Shown here piece by piece: positions 8,901 through 18,427 of a stretch of 64,000 nt of DNA (the first letter of the stretch is position 1; the number at the start of each line of letters is the position of its first letter). Origin of the DNA: Lachnospiraceae bacterium (lineage in GTDB: Bacteria; Bacillota_A; Clostridia; Lachnospirales; Lachnospiraceae). The notes beneath the pieces are model-generated. The model saw only the letters and a program-made list of their open reading frames with translations. It had not been told where the DNA came from and did not search any database. Both the position numbers and the translations under genes were made by a program. The DNA lies in assembly GCA_009911175.1 (NCBI GenBank), contig QXWX01000015.1:32051-96050 (forward strand). The letters are read 5' to 3'.

Positions 8901-9299
8901 ATGAAAAGATATAAGAAGCTTCTATTATTAATGGTATGTACCGGTGTGATCGGGAGTATGACTGCCTGCGGCAGGAACAATGATACCAATGGCGCGGACC
9001 AGACAGACACGGAGAATGTGGACCGGAACGACAATATGAATGATGCTACCGGCGGGAACAGCAGCACCAACAAAAACAATACCACCAACGGGACCAACAA
9101 GAACAACGGGTCCGATAAGAACAACACGACGAATGGAACCAACAAGAACAATACGACCAATGGAACCGATGGGAATAACGGAACCACCAACAATAACGGA
9201 ACCACCGACAGAAATGAAGGGGACGGCGTGATCGGGGATGCGATAGATGATGTAAGGGACGGCATTGATGATGTGGCAGATGACGTCAATAACAGATAG
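8901..9299 (+). CDS. Asn/Thr-repeat lipoprotein, function unknown
   Basis: The 132-aa product starts at ATG 8901, behind GAAAGGGAG. It has a basic N-terminus, a hydrophobic stretch and the lipobox MTAC with Cys23, so it should be lipid-anchored on the outer face of the membrane. Residues about 42-108 are a low-complexity string of NKNN, TTNGT and NNGTT units coded by imperfect DNA repeats. The C-terminus (GVIGDAIDDVRDGIDDVADDV) forms an acidic amphipathic helix. No enzymatic motif is visible; a spacer or wall-exposed stalk is possible. Confidence 0.8.
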   Translation: MKRYKKLLLLMVCTGVIGSMTACGRNNDTNGADQTDTENVDRNDNMNDATGGNSSTNKNNTTNGTNKNNGSDKNNTTNGTNKNNTTNGTDGNNGTTNNNGTTDRNEGDGVIGDAIDDVRDGIDDVADDVNNR

Positions 9300-9335
9300 T
9301 TACAGGAACCGTCTGATCAAGGTTTGACGCGTAAC
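9299..9335. repeat. possible degenerate member of the 37-nt palindrome family
   Basis: GTTAC and GTAAC bracket exactly 37 bases immediately at the lipoprotein stop codon, but the interior pairs poorly (only AACC with GGTT). It is listed because the outer boxes and length match the better copies. It may be chance. Confidence 0.25.
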
Positions 9336-9397
9336 AACTGACAGCAGCTATACTGAGCGGCAGATTTCATCAGCCGTGAGGATAGCACAAAGGCAGG

Positions 9398-9428
9398 GGA
9401 GCCGGGGATGCAGTACGGCTCCTTTTTC
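9398..9428 (+). terminator. intrinsic terminator of the lipoprotein gene
   Basis: GGAGCCG (9398-9404) pairs with CGGCTCC (9416-9422), followed directly by five T. Confidence 0.88.
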
Positions 9429-9544
9429 CATATTTCAGGATCGTCTTATATTTTCATGCGACATCATATTTGTAATCTTCGATCTGAATAAAGGGAGTTC
9501 CATGTAAACGGTGCGGTGAGACAGAGAGGGACAGGAGCGGAAAA

Positions 9545-10321
9545 ATGAGGTTCAGACCTTGTATTGATATACATAACGGAAAAGTAAAACAGATCGTAGG
9601 AGGAAGCCTCAAGGATCAGGGAGACCAGGCAAAGACCAATTTTGCTTCGGAGCTGGATGCGGCTTATTATGCGAAGCTGTACAGAAAGGACGGGCTCGCG
9701 GGCGGGCACATGATCCTTCTGAATGGTCAGGATTCCCTCTACTATGAGGAAGACAGAAGGCAGGCATTATCCGCGCTGCGGGAATATCCCGGGGGCCTGC
9801 AGATCGGAGGAGGGATCACGGCGGACAATGCGGGTGATTTTCTCGAAGCAGGCGCCAGCCACGTGATTGTGACCTCCTATGTATTTCAAAACGGAGCGTT
9901 TCAGAGGGAAAATCTGGAAAAGCTGAAGCGTGCGGTGGGACGGGAGCATATCGTCCTGGACTTAAGCTGCCGGAAGCGGGACGGGGTATACTATATTGTG
10001 ACGGACCGCTGGCAGACATTTACAGAGGTAAAGCTGGAGCGGAGAACATTGGAAGCATTGGCGGGAGAGTGTGATGAATTTTTGATCCACGGGGTCGATG
10101 TGGAAGGCAAGTCCTCGGGAGTGGAGGAAGAGCTGGTACGTCTGCTGGCAGAGTGGAACGGGGCGGAGATGACCTATGCAGGGGGCATCGGAAGTATGGA
10201 GGAACTGGAGCATTTCCGCGGGATCAGCGGCGGGAGGCTGGACTTTACCATCGGGAGCGCGCTGGATCTGTTCGGTGGAAATATCCCCTACCGGGAGCTT
10301 TGCAGAATGAAAACAACTTGA
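9545..10321 (+). CDS. hisA: eukaryotic-type phosphoribosylformimino-AICAR-ribotide isomerase (HisA)
   Basis: The enzyme is a TIM-barrel isomerase of histidine biosynthesis, converting ProFAR to PRFAR. The sequence resembles the fungal/plant HIS6 branch rather than usual bacterial HisA: PCIDIHNGKVKQIVGGSL, KTNFASELDAAYYAKLY, LQIGGGI, ASHVIVTSYVF, IVLDLSCRK, DRWQT, EFLIHGVDVEG, TYAGGIGS and FTIGSALDLFGG all follow yeast His6 order. The 258-aa length fits that branch. AGGAG lies 7 bases before the ATG. It stands alone, outside any his operon, between a lipoprotein gene and secA. Confidence 0.9.
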   Translation: MRFRPCIDIHNGKVKQIVGGSLKDQGDQAKTNFASELDAAYYAKLYRKDGLAGGHMILLNGQDSLYYEEDRRQALSALREYPGGLQIGGGITADNAGDFLEAGASHVIVTSYVFQNGAFQRENLEKLKRAVGREHIVLDLSCRKRDGVYYIVTDRWQTFTEVKLERRTLEALAGECDEFLIHGVDVEGKSSGVEEELVRLLAEWNGAEMTYAGGIGSMEELEHFRGISGGRLDFTIGSALDLFGGNIPYRELCRMKTT

Positions 10322-10403
10322 AAATCCACAGGATTTGATATAAGATAAGTCCAGCGGTTTTTTTCAAATTTCCCCTGGAGTTTGTTAATAAACTATGAAT
10401 CTG

Positions 10404-10432
10404 TTGAATTTGAGAGAAGTTAGTGTTAAAAT
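10404..10432 (+). promoter_or_regulatory. predicted sigma-A promoter of secA
   Basis: TTGAAT (10404-10409), 17 bases, TAAAAT (10427-10432), about 40 bases before the secA start. The region is AT-rich between hisA and secA. Confidence 0.72.
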
Positions 10433-10471
10433 ACAATCTGAATAAACATAAGAAGGAGTTAATTGCAGATT

Positions 10472-13042
10472 ATGGGCTTGATAGAGAAAATATTTGGTAC
10501 GCACAGCGAAAACGAACTGAAGCGTATTTACCCGATCGTAGACCGGATCGAGGCATTGGAGCCTGAGATGCAGGCGCTCAGTGATGAGGAGCTCAAGGGC
10601 AAGACCCGGGAGTTCCGGGCGCGGCTGGAGGAAGGCGAGACCCTGGATGACCTTCTGCCGGAGGCATTTGCGGCTGTCAGGGAAGCGGCGGTCAGAAGCT
10701 TAGGCATGCGGCATTACCGGGTTCAGCTGATCGGCGGTGTGATCCTGCATCAGGGCAGGATCGCGGAGATGAGGACCGGAGAAGGTAAGACGCTGGTATC
10801 TACGCTGCCGGCATATCTGAACGCGCTGCCGGGAGAAGGCGTCCACATTGTCACGGTCAATGACTATCTGGCAAAGCGTGACGCGGAGTGGATGGGCAAG
10901 GTACATGAATTCCTGGGACTGACAGTGGGCGTCGTGCTCAACAGCATGGACAATGACGAGCGCCGTAAGCAGTATAACTGTGATATCACCTATGTGACCA
11001 ACAATGAACTGGGATTTGATTATCTCCGCGACAACATGGTCATCTACAAGGAGCAGCTGGTGCAGCGGGGACTCCATTACGCGATCATCGACGAGGTGGA
11101 CTCGGTCCTGATTGACGAGGCAAGGACGCCGCTGATCATTTCCGGACAGAGCGGCAAGTCTACAAAGCTCTATGAAGCCTGCGATATCCTGGCAAGACAG
11201 CTGGAGCGGGGCGAGGCCAGCGGCGAATTTTCCAAGATGAATGCCATCATGGGAGAGGAGATCGAAGAGACCGGAGATTACATTGTCAATGAAAAGGAAA
11301 AGTCTGTCAACCTGACCGAGGACGGTGTGAAGAAGGTGGAGAAGTTCTTCCATCTGGAAAACCTGGCCGATCCGGAGAACTTAGAGGTTCAGCACAACAT
11401 CATCCTTGCGCTGCGGGCGCACAATTTGATGTTCCGCGACCAGGATTATGTGGTGACCCCGGAAGGAGAGGTGGTCATCGTTGACGAATTTACCGGACGT
11501 ATCATGCCGGGACGACGCTATTCGGACGGACTCCATCAGGCCATTGAAGCGAAGGAGCATGTGAAGGTAAGGCGGGAGAGCAAGACCCTGGCCACCATTA
11601 CCTTTCAGAACCTGTTCAATAAATTCGAGAAGAAAAGCGGTATGACCGGTACCGCGCTGACAGAGGAAAAGGAATTCCGGGATATTTACGGGATGGACGT
11701 CGTGGAGATCCCCACCAACCTTCCGGTTCAGAGGAAGGATTTGGACGACGCGGTCTATAAGACGAAGGAAGGAAAGTACCGGGCAGTCGTGGAAGCGGTC
11801 AAGGAAGCCCATGCCACAGGACAGCCGGTTCTGGTGGGTACCATTACCATCGAGGTATCGGAGCTTTTGAGCAAAATGCTGAAAAAGCAGGGAATCCAGC
11901 ACAATGTCCTGAATGCCAAGTTCCATGAGATGGAAGCGGAGATCGTGGCGGACGCCGGGCTGCACGGGGCTGTGACCATCGCCACCAACATGGCAGGCCG
12001 GGGTACGGATATCAAGCTGGACGAGGAGGCCAAGGCAGCCGGCGGATTGAAGATCATCGGCACGGAGCGGCATGAGTCCCGGCGGATCGACAACCAGCTC
12101 CGGGGACGTTCCGGACGTCAGGGCGACCCGGGAGAATCCCGCTTTTACATTTCCCTGGAGGATGACCTGCTGCGTCTGTTCGGTTCCGAGAAGCTGATGA
12201 GCGTGTTCAATACGCTGGGCGTGGAAGAGGACGAACAGATCGAACATAAGATGCTTTCCAGCGCCATTGAGAAGGCGCAGAAGAAGATAGAGAGCAACAA
12301 CTTCGGAATCCGTAAGAACCTGCTGGAATATGATCAGGTCATGAATGAACAGAGGGAGATCATCTACGGGGAACGCCGCCGGGTGCTGGACGGAGAGAGC
12401 ATGCGGGACACGGTTTACAATATGATCACCGAGTATGTGGAGAATACCGTAGACCGGTATGTATCCGCGGAAGTGGATTCGGAAGAGTGGGACCTGGCCG
12501 GACTGGATGTGGCGCTCCATGGGGTAATCCCGCAGCTTGTGCTTCCGCCTGCAAAGGAAGTCGAGGACATGCAGCAGAAGGAGCTGAAGCATCTGCTCAA
12601 GGAACGGGCTGTCAAGGCATACGAAGCGAAGGAAGCGGAGTTCCCGGAGCCGGAGCATATCCGGGAATTGGAGCGTGTTGTGCTGCTCAAGGCCATTGAC
12701 GGAAGATGGATGGACCACATCGACGACATGGATCAGCTTCGTCAGGGAATCGGCCTGCAGGCATACGGCAACCGGGATCCTCTGGTAGAGTACAAGATGA
12801 TGGGATACGACATGTTCGGCGGCATGACCAATGCCATTGCCGAGATTACCATCCGTACCTTGTTCCACGTGCGGGTAGAGCAGAAGGTGGAGCGGGAGCA
12901 GGTTGCCAAGGTGACCGGCACCAACAAGGACGACAGCGCGGCGCGCGCCCCGAAGCGGCGTGACACGAAGAAAGTCTATCCCAACGACCCGTGTCCCTGC
13001 GGCAGCGGCAAGAAGTATAAGCAATGCTGCGGAAGGAAATGA
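10472..13042 (+). CDS. secA: preprotein translocase ATPase SecA
   Basis: The motor ATPase that pushes unfolded preproteins through SecYEG. Visible in order are the Walker [10 protein letters not shown], the [15 protein letters not shown] helicase motif, the preprotein cross-linking domain, [12 protein letters not shown] and [12 protein letters not shown] of NBD2, the helical scaffold and wing domains, and a C-terminal SEC-C zinc motif ([19 protein letters not shown]). Length is 856 aa from ATG 10472 ([10 protein letters not shown], the usual start). A TTG at 10463 is closer to the AAGGAG site and cannot be excluded. Confidence 0.98.
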   Translation: MGLIEKIFGTHSENELKRIYPIVDRIEALEPEMQALSDEELKGKTREFRARLEEGETLDDLLPEAFAAVREAAVRSLGMRHYRVQLIGGVILHQGRIAEMRTGEGKTLVSTLPAYLNALPGEGVHIVTVNDYLAKRDAEWMGKVHEFLGLTVGVVLNSMDNDERRKQYNCDITYVTNNELGFDYLRDNMVIYKEQLVQRGLHYAIIDEVDSVLIDEARTPLIISGQSGKSTKLYEACDILARQLERGEASGEFSKMNAIMGEEIEETGDYIVNEKEKSVNLTEDGVKKVEKFFHLENLADPENLEVQHNIILALRAHNLMFRDQDYVVTPEGEVVIVDEFTGRIMPGRRYSDGLHQAIEAKEHVKVRRESKTLATITFQNLFNKFEKKSGMTGTALTEEKEFRDIYGMDVVEIPTNLPVQRKDLDDAVYKTKEGKYRAVVEAVKEAHATGQPVLVGTITIEVSELLSKMLKKQGIQHNVLNAKFHEMEAEIVADAGLHGAVTIATNMAGRGTDIKLDEEAKAAGGLKIIGTERHESRRIDNQLRGRSGRQGDPGESRFYISLEDDLLRLFGSEKLMSVFNTLGVEEDEQIEHKMLSSAIEKAQKKIESNNFGIRKNLLEYDQVMNEQREIIYGERRRVLDGESMRDTVYNMITEYVENTVDRYVSAEVDSEEWDLAGLDVALHGVIPQLVLPPAKEVEDMQQKELKHLLKERAVKAYEAKEAEFPEPEHIRELERVVLLKAIDGRWMDHIDDMDQLRQGIGLQAYGNRDPLVEYKMMGYDMFGGMTNAIAEITIRTLFHVRVEQKVEREQVAKVTGTNKDDSAARAPKRRDTKKVYPNDPCPCGSGKKYKQCCGRK

Positions 13043-13128
13043 TCATATCCAGAACGGCAGCAGACGGGTCTGTGGTCTGCCGCGTGAACAGTCTAAAAAA
13101 TAAAATTAAAATGAAAGAGGTGATTAAG

Positions 13129-14233
13129 GTGGTTTTATTAGATGAATTAAAAGCAACTCTGCTTGCATATGAAGAACCGCTGAAAGATTTGAGGGATTCA
13201 CTTTGACTTAGCGTCAAAGAAGGAAAGAATCGAAGAGCTGGAAAGAAATATTGAAGAACCGGGATTCTGGGATAAGCCGGAGGAATCCCAGCACACGATG
13301 AAGGAACTGAAAAGCCTTCAGGATTCGGTCAAACAGATCGAGGGAATGTTTGCGGACCATGAGGATCTGGGGCTTCTGATCGAGATGAGTGAGGAAGAGC
13401 CGGATGAGGACACGATCGCGGAGATTCAGGAGGAGCTGGAGCGTTTCAAGGCGGAATTTGAAGAGCTGCGGATCCAGACTCTTCTGACCGGGGAGTACGA
13501 TAAGAGTAATGCCATCGTGACGCTGCACGCGGGGGCCGGGGGAACCGAGTCCTGCGACTGGACAGGAATGCTTTACCGGATGTACAGCCGGTGGGCGGAG
13601 AAAAAAGGCTTTTCGCTGGAAGTTCTGGATTATCTGGAAGGGGATGTGGCCGGGATCAAGGGCGTAACCTTTGAGGTGTCCGGCGAGAATGCCTACGGCT
13701 TCCTGCGCTCGGAGAAGGGAGTACACCGCCTGGTGCGGATTTCCCCGTTCAATGCGGCGGGCAAGCGGCAGACGTCCTTTTCTTCCTGCGACGTGATCCC
13801 GGATATTGAGGATGACATTGAGATCGACATCAATGATGATGACCTTCGGATTGATACATACCGCTCCAGCGGCGCGGGAGGCCAGCACATCAACAAGACC
13901 TCCTCGGCGATCCGGATCACCCATCTTCCTACTGGGATCGTGGTACAGTGTCAGAATGAACGTTCCCAGCACCAGAACAAGGATAAGGCCATGCAGATGC
14001 TGAAATCCAAGCTGTATGTGCTGAAACAGCAGGAGCAGGCGGAGAAGATGTCTGATATCCGCGGAGATATCAAGGACATCAATTTCGGAAATCAGATCCG
14101 CTCTTACGTGATGCAGCCATACACGATGGTCAAGGACCATCGGACCAATGCGGAGATCAGCAATGTGGGCAGCGTGATGGACGGCAATATTGATCCGTTT
14201 ATCAATGCCTATCTGAGCGCTTCCGGTAAATAA
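13129..14233 (+). CDS. prfB: peptide chain release factor 2 with programmed +1 frameshift
   Basis: RF2 ends translation at UGA and UAA. The gene is in two frames. A first segment of 25 codons from GTG 13129 (AAAGAGGTGAT just upstream) ends at CTT TGA at 13201-13206; shifting by one base at TGA-C (continuing at 13205, GAC) gives DLASKKERIEELERN and the rest of RF2. This is the classical autoregulatory slippery stop, with a Shine-Dalgarno-like GAGGG just upstream. The product is 367 aa, with the GGQ motif in SGAGGQHINKT and the SNVGSVMDGNIDPFI tail. An ATG at 13111 is a weaker start because no ribosome binding site precedes it. Confidence 0.96.
13201..13207 (+). promoter_or_regulatory. programmed +1 frameshift site of prfB
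   Basis: CTT TGA C: ribosomes pause at the poorly decoded UGA when RF2 is scarce and slip from CTT to TTT. The stimulating GAGGG lies 5 bases upstream of CTT, two bases farther than in the E. coli site. Confidence 0.93.
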
Positions 14234-14255
14234 TAGAAAGGAAAGAGAGAAAAAG

Positions 14256-15473
14256 ATGGTAAATATAGCAGTAATGGGGTATGGTACGGTAGGCTCCGGC
14301 GTGGTGGAGGTGATCAACACCAACGGGGCGCGTATCAACCAGAGGATCGGCGACGAGCTCCGTATCAAGTATGTGCTGGATCTGCGGGATTTCCCGGGGG
14401 ATCCGATCCAGGAAAAGATCGTCCATGATTTTGACGTCATTGTAAATGATCCGGAGATTCAGATCGTAGTGGAGGTTATGGGCGGGATTGAGCCGGCCTA
14501 TACCTTTGTGAAAAAATGCCTCCTGGCCGGAAAAAGCGTGGCTACCTCGAACAAGGCGCTGGTTGCCAAGCACGGGGCGGAGCTTTTGTCCATTGCCCGG
14601 GAGCGGGACATCAATTTCCTGTTCGAGGCAAGCGTAGGAGGCGGAATCCCGATCATCCGGCCCTTAAATTCCTCCATGACGGCGGACGAGATCGAAGAGA
14701 TCACCGGTATCCTGAACGGGACTACCAACTATATGATGACGAAAATGTTCTATGAGGGCTCGGATTATGACGATGTGCTCAGAGAAGCACAGGAGAAGGG
14801 CTATGCGGAGCGCAATCCGGAGGCGGATGTGGAAGGCTATGACGCCTGCCGTAAGATCGCCATTCTGTCCTCCCTGATCTCCGGGCAGCAGGTAGACTTC
14901 GAAGACATTTACACCGAAGGCATCACTCATATCACCAAAGAGGACATGATGTACGCGAAGGCCATGGGGATGACCATCAAGCTGCTGGCAACAAGCAAGC
15001 GGCAGGGAGATCTTCTGCAGGCCATGGTTGCGCCGTATCTGCTGAGAAAAGAGCATCCGCTGTACAGTGTCAATGACGTGTTCAACGCGATCTTTGTCCA
15101 TGGAAATGTCCTCGGAGACGCCATGTTCTACGGCAGCGGAGCCGGCAAGCTTCCCACCGCCAGCGCGGTGGTGGCCGACGTGGTGGACGAGGCAAAGCAT
15201 CTTCACAGAAATATCATGACCATGTGGAAGAGCGACAAGCTGGAACTGCTTCCCTTTGAAGATACGAGCAAACGGTTCTTTGTCCGGATCTCCGGGGAGC
15301 CGGAGGCGTTGAAAGCTCACGTGGAAAGTAAATTTGGACCGGTGGAGATTGTCAGGGCAGACGGCTTGGAAGGGGAATTCGGATTCCTGACCGGCGTGCT
15401 GACCGAGCGGGCTTACGAGGAAAATGCAAAAGAGTTCCCGGGGATCCTTCACAGGATCCGTGTGGAAGGGTAG
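14256..15473 (+). CDS. hom: homoserine dehydrogenase
   Basis: NAD(P)H-dependent reduction of aspartate semialdehyde to homoserine, the branch point to threonine and methionine. An N-terminal Rossmann fold (MGYGTVGSGV), SNKALVAKHG, EASVGGGIPIIRPL with NGTTNYMM, and the catalytic domain through residue 320 are clear. The last 80 residues (FFVRISGEPEALKAHVESKFG) form an ACT-like regulatory domain, so threonine feedback is expected. Length is 405 aa. The stop is 6 bases before the next start, which indicates a tight operon with the phosphoglycerate-mutase-like gene. Confidence 0.97.
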   Translation: MVNIAVMGYGTVGSGVVEVINTNGARINQRIGDELRIKYVLDLRDFPGDPIQEKIVHDFDVIVNDPEIQIVVEVMGGIEPAYTFVKKCLLAGKSVATSNKALVAKHGAELLSIARERDINFLFEASVGGGIPIIRPLNSSMTADEIEEITGILNGTTNYMMTKMFYEGSDYDDVLREAQEKGYAERNPEADVEGYDACRKIAILSSLISGQQVDFEDIYTEGITHITKEDMMYAKAMGMTIKLLATSKRQGDLLQAMVAPYLLRKEHPLYSVNDVFNAIFVHGNVLGDAMFYGSGAGKLPTASAVVADVVDEAKHLHRNIMTMWKSDKLELLPFEDTSKRFFVRISGEPEALKAHVESKFGPVEIVRADGLEGEFGFLTGVLTERAYEENAKEFPGILHRIRVEG

Positions 15474-15479
15474 TGGGGC

Positions 15480-16697
15480 ATGATGAAAAAATATGTAATT
15501 GTTTTGTGCGACGGGATGGCGGATGAACCGCTGCCGGAGCTGGATGGAAGGACGCCTCTGGAAGCGGCGCGCACGCCCCATATGGACCGGCTGGCGCCCC
15601 GCTCCGAGATCGGCATGGCGCGGACGGTGCCGGAGGGGATGTCTCCGGGCAGCGATACGGCCAACCTGTCGGTCATCGGATACGACCCGGTTAAATACTA
15701 TTCCGGGCGTTCCCCGCTGGAAGCGCTGAGTATCGGGGTGGATATGAAAGAGGATGACGTGTCGTTCCGCTGCAATGTGGTGACACTGTCTGAGGAGGAA
15801 GAAAACTACGAGGACCGGCGGATTCTGGATCACAGCGCAGGAGAGATCAGCAGTAAGGACGCGGCAGTCCTGATTGAGGCATTGAAGGAAGGATTGAAGC
15901 GGGACGGGTATGAGTTTTATGCGGGAACCAGCTACCGGCATCTGCTGATCTGGAAGCAGGGCAGAGTGGTGGAGCTGACCGCGCCCCATGATATATTGAC
16001 CCGGCGAATTGGGGAATACCTGCCGGCAGACCCGGTGCTCCGGGAGATGATGGTGAAGAGCTATGACATTCTTTCCAACCATCCCATCAATGTGAAGCGG
16101 AAGGAACAGGGACTGAACCCGGCCAACTCCGCCTGGTTCTGGGGAGCCGGCACCCGGCCCGCGCTGACCTCCTTTGAGCAGGAGCATCATCTGAAGGGCG
16201 CCATGGTATCCGCTGTGGATCTGCTGAAAGGCATCGCGGTGGGCGCAGGAATGCGCAATATCACCGTGGAAGGCGCCAACGGCGGCCTGGATACGAACTA
16301 CACGGGCAAGGGACAGGCAGCCATAGACGCGCTCCGGGGGGATATGGATTTTGTGTATATCCATATCGAGGCTCCGGACGAGATGGGACATCAGGGGAGC
16401 TTTACGGATAAGATCACGGCGATTGAGCGGATCGATGCGCAGATCATCGGCCCGATCGCGGAAACCCTGGAAGCGGAAGGTATGGACTTCCGCATGCTGG
16501 TACTGCCCGATCATCCGACTCCGGTCCGGGTGCGCACCCATGTCGGAGATCCGGTTCCCTATCTGCTGTATGACAGCACGGCGGATCTGGGCGGCAAAGC
16601 GGTCCGGTATGATGAAAAGACCGGGCAGGAGAGCGGGATCCTGGTGGAGAAGGGGCATATGCTGATCCGGCATCTGTTTGAGAACGGTGAAAAATAA
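15480..16697 (+). CDS. ApgM-type phosphoglycerate mutase family protein, candidate homoserine kinase
   Basis: An alkaline-phosphatase-superfamily protein of the archaeal-type cofactor-independent phosphoglycerate mutase branch. Motifs are VLCDGMADEPLPELDGRTPLE with metal-binding Asp, GSDTANLSVIGYDP with the phospho-accepting Ser, the HIEAPDEMGHQG metal site and LPDHPTP. It begins 6 bases after hom. Comparative genomics has proposed such hom-linked proteins as non-orthologous homoserine kinases, which would make this the threonine pathway step here. Simple glycolytic mutase activity is the alternative. Two adjacent ATG codons (15480, 15483) are possible starts. Confidence 0.9.
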   Translation: MMKKYVIVLCDGMADEPLPELDGRTPLEAARTPHMDRLAPRSEIGMARTVPEGMSPGSDTANLSVIGYDPVKYYSGRSPLEALSIGVDMKEDDVSFRCNVVTLSEEEENYEDRRILDHSAGEISSKDAAVLIEALKEGLKRDGYEFYAGTSYRHLLIWKQGRVVELTAPHDILTRRIGEYLPADPVLREMMVKSYDILSNHPINVKRKEQGLNPANSAWFWGAGTRPALTSFEQEHHLKGAMVSAVDLLKGIAVGAGMRNITVEGANGGLDTNYTGKGQAAIDALRGDMDFVYIHIEAPDEMGHQGSFTDKITAIERIDAQIIGPIAETLEAEGMDFRMLVLPDHPTPVRVRTHVGDPVPYLLYDSTADLGGKAVRYDEKTGQESGILVEKGHMLIRHLFENGEK

Positions 16698-16733
16698 AAA
16701 ATCGCAGTTTCCGTCAGGAGACTGCGGTTTTTA
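16695..16733 (+). terminator. terminator of the hom operon
   Basis: CGCAGTTTCC (16703-16712) pairs with GGAGACTGCG with one wobble; the stem has an A-run before it and TTTTT after it. It directly follows the stop. Confidence 0.9.
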
Positions 16734-16735
16734 AA

Positions 16736-16834
16736 ATGATGGAGGCACAGGGCTTGATTAAGGCAATTCAGGGCAAAGGCAAGGGAAGATACGTTTTGAA
16801 TGTCTCCAGTGCAGTAAAAAAGGATAAAAATATT
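16736..16834 (+). pseudogene. possible leftover tail of a winged-helix protein fused in frame to the DUF1848 gene
   Basis: The in-frame extension reads MMEAQGLIKAIQGKGKGRYVLN, the style of the last wing of a winged-helix domain. It abuts the hom terminator with no gene body upstream. It may be a deletion scar or simply untranslated sequence. Evidence is by resemblance only. Confidence 0.3.
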
Positions 16835-17770
16835 ATGATCTTAAGCGTCAGCAGAAGAACAGATATCCCCGCCTTCTATGCGGAGTGGTTTTTCCGGCGG
16901 ATCCGGGAAGGCTTTCTGTATGTCAGAAACCCGATGAATCCCCGTCAGGTGAGCAGGATCGCTCTGTCTCCGGATGTGGTGGACTGCATCGTGTTCTGGA
17001 GCAAAAATCCGGCGCCGATGCTGGAAAGACTGGATGAGCTGCGGGAATATCCCTTTCATTTTCAGTTTACGCTGACGGGATATGGAAGGGATATCGAACC
17101 GGGGCTTCCGGATAAAAGGAAAGAGCTGATCGGTACATTTCAGAGATTATCTGAAAAAGTGGGGAAGGAGAGAGTCGTCTGGCGGTACGATCCGATCCTG
17201 GTAAATGACAGGTATACGATGGAATATCACTTGAAAGCATTTGAAGAGATCGCCGGCTGTCTCAAAGGCTACACGGAAAAGGCGGTCATCAGCTTTGTGG
17301 ATTTTTATGCGAAAACGCTGCGCAATACAAAGGATCTGCATATAAAGAACCTGAGCAGGGAAGAAATGACGGAAATTGCGAAGGGAATGTCGCAGATTGC
17401 AGATTGCTGCGGGCTGGTGATCGAAACCTGTGCGGAGCAGATTGATCTGAAGGATGTGGGAATCCGGCACGGAAGCTGTATTGACAAAAAGCAGATCGAG
17501 AAGATTGCGGGATGTTCACTGAGCGCGGAAAAGGACAAAAACCAGCGAGAAGCCTGCGGCTGCTGTGAAAGTATTGATGTGGGAGCCTACAATACCTGCG
17601 GAAATGGGTGCCGGTATTGCTATGCGAATTTTAGCGGGGAACAGGTGCGAAAATGCATAGCATGCTATGATGCGGATTCGCCGCTGCTCTGCGGAAGGAT
17701 TGGCCTGGAGGACCGGGTGACAGACAGGAAAGTGAAATCTTTTCGGAACCCGCAGCTGAGCATTTTCTGA
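16835..17770 (+). CDS. DUF1848 family protein with C-terminal Cys-rich motif
   Basis: A conserved protein of unknown function. ILSVSRRTDIPAFYAEWF at the start, VFWSKNPAPML, FQFTLTGYG and VVWRYDPILV mark the DUF1848 family. The last 60 residues carry many cysteines, ending in CGNGCRYCYANFSG, a C-x3-C-x2-C spacing like radical-SAM iron-sulfur sites but at the C-terminal end. I start at ATG 16835 (AAAAGGAT 9 bases upstream). The frame stays open back to 16736 but those 33 codons look like the tail of an unrelated protein. The gene stands alone after the hom terminator. Confidence 0.83.
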   Translation: MILSVSRRTDIPAFYAEWFFRRIREGFLYVRNPMNPRQVSRIALSPDVVDCIVFWSKNPAPMLERLDELREYPFHFQFTLTGYGRDIEPGLPDKRKELIGTFQRLSEKVGKERVVWRYDPILVNDRYTMEYHLKAFEEIAGCLKGYTEKAVISFVDFYAKTLRNTKDLHIKNLSREEMTEIAKGMSQIADCCGLVIETCAEQIDLKDVGIRHGSCIDKKQIEKIAGCSLSAEKDKNQREACGCCESIDVGAYNTCGNGCRYCYANFSGEQVRKCIACYDADSPLLCGRIGLEDRVTDRKVKSFRNPQLSIF

Positions 17771-17914
17771 CCGTACAGCTGTGTTGGCAGACGTAAGCGT
17801 GCGTCAGCAAGGTTTTTGCGAATGAATGAGCAGGGTGGACGTTCTTTAGAGCATCTAACCGTACAGTTGAGTGTTTTCGCAGATGGATGTTGTAATTGAC
17901 TGGGAGAAGAACGA

Positions 17915-18415
17915 ATGGAAGTGAAATTTTATCCCTTATCGGACGAAGTACGTTCGTCCTGCAGGGAGATGAATAACGGGGAGCCTTTCAGCGGCCCGAC
18001 AGTGGAAGATTCGGATTTAAAATTCGCCGTCATTATTTCCAGGGCAGATGGAAAATGGGTATTCTGTAAGCACAAAGACAGAAATACATACGAAGTGCCC
18101 GGCGGCCACAGAGAAGAACATGAAAGTATCCTGGAAACCGCAAAACGGGAATTATATGAAGAGACAGGTGCTGTAGAATACGACCTCCGTCCTGTCTGCG
18201 TTTATTCCGTGATCGGGCGGACACGGGTCAATCAGACGGGGGAAGAGACCTTTGGGATGCTGTACTATGCAGAGATCAGGAAGTTTGAACAGGAACTGCA
18301 CAGCGAGATAGAAAAGGTGGAGTTCTTTGAAGAGCTGCCGGAGGCGTGGACATATCCTGACATACAGCCGCTGCTGATCCGGGAGCATCTGAGGCGTGAA
18401 GCGCTCATAAAATGA
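17915..18415 (+). CDS. Nudix hydrolase
   Basis: Hydrolyses a nucleoside diphosphate linked to another moiety; the substrate cannot be read from sequence. The full Nudix box is present (GGHREEHESILETAKRELYEETGA, spanning about residues 71-94, within the G-x5-E-x7-REUxEExGU pattern). Length is 166 aa. The start is ATG 17915 with GGGAGAAG upstream. It is preceded by a 144-base spacer in which a short phrase (ACCGTACAG) occurs twice. No operon partner. Confidence 0.9.
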   Translation: MEVKFYPLSDEVRSSCREMNNGEPFSGPTVEDSDLKFAVIISRADGKWVFCKHKDRNTYEVPGGHREEHESILETAKRELYEETGAVEYDLRPVCVYSVIGRTRVNQTGEETFGMLYYAEIRKFEQELHSEIEKVEFFEELPEAWTYPDIQPLLIREHLRREALIK

Positions 18416-18427
18416 AAAGCAGGAATC

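Noticed and set aside
11381..13024. Long minus-strand frame (547 codons) opposite secA
   Set aside because: Shadow of secA; no recognisable domain and the coding bias lies on the plus strand.
14664..16673. Minus-strand frame of 669 codons opposite hom and the ApgM-like gene
   Set aside because: It crosses two real genes and their border, with no start signal; an antisense artefact of GC-rich third positions.
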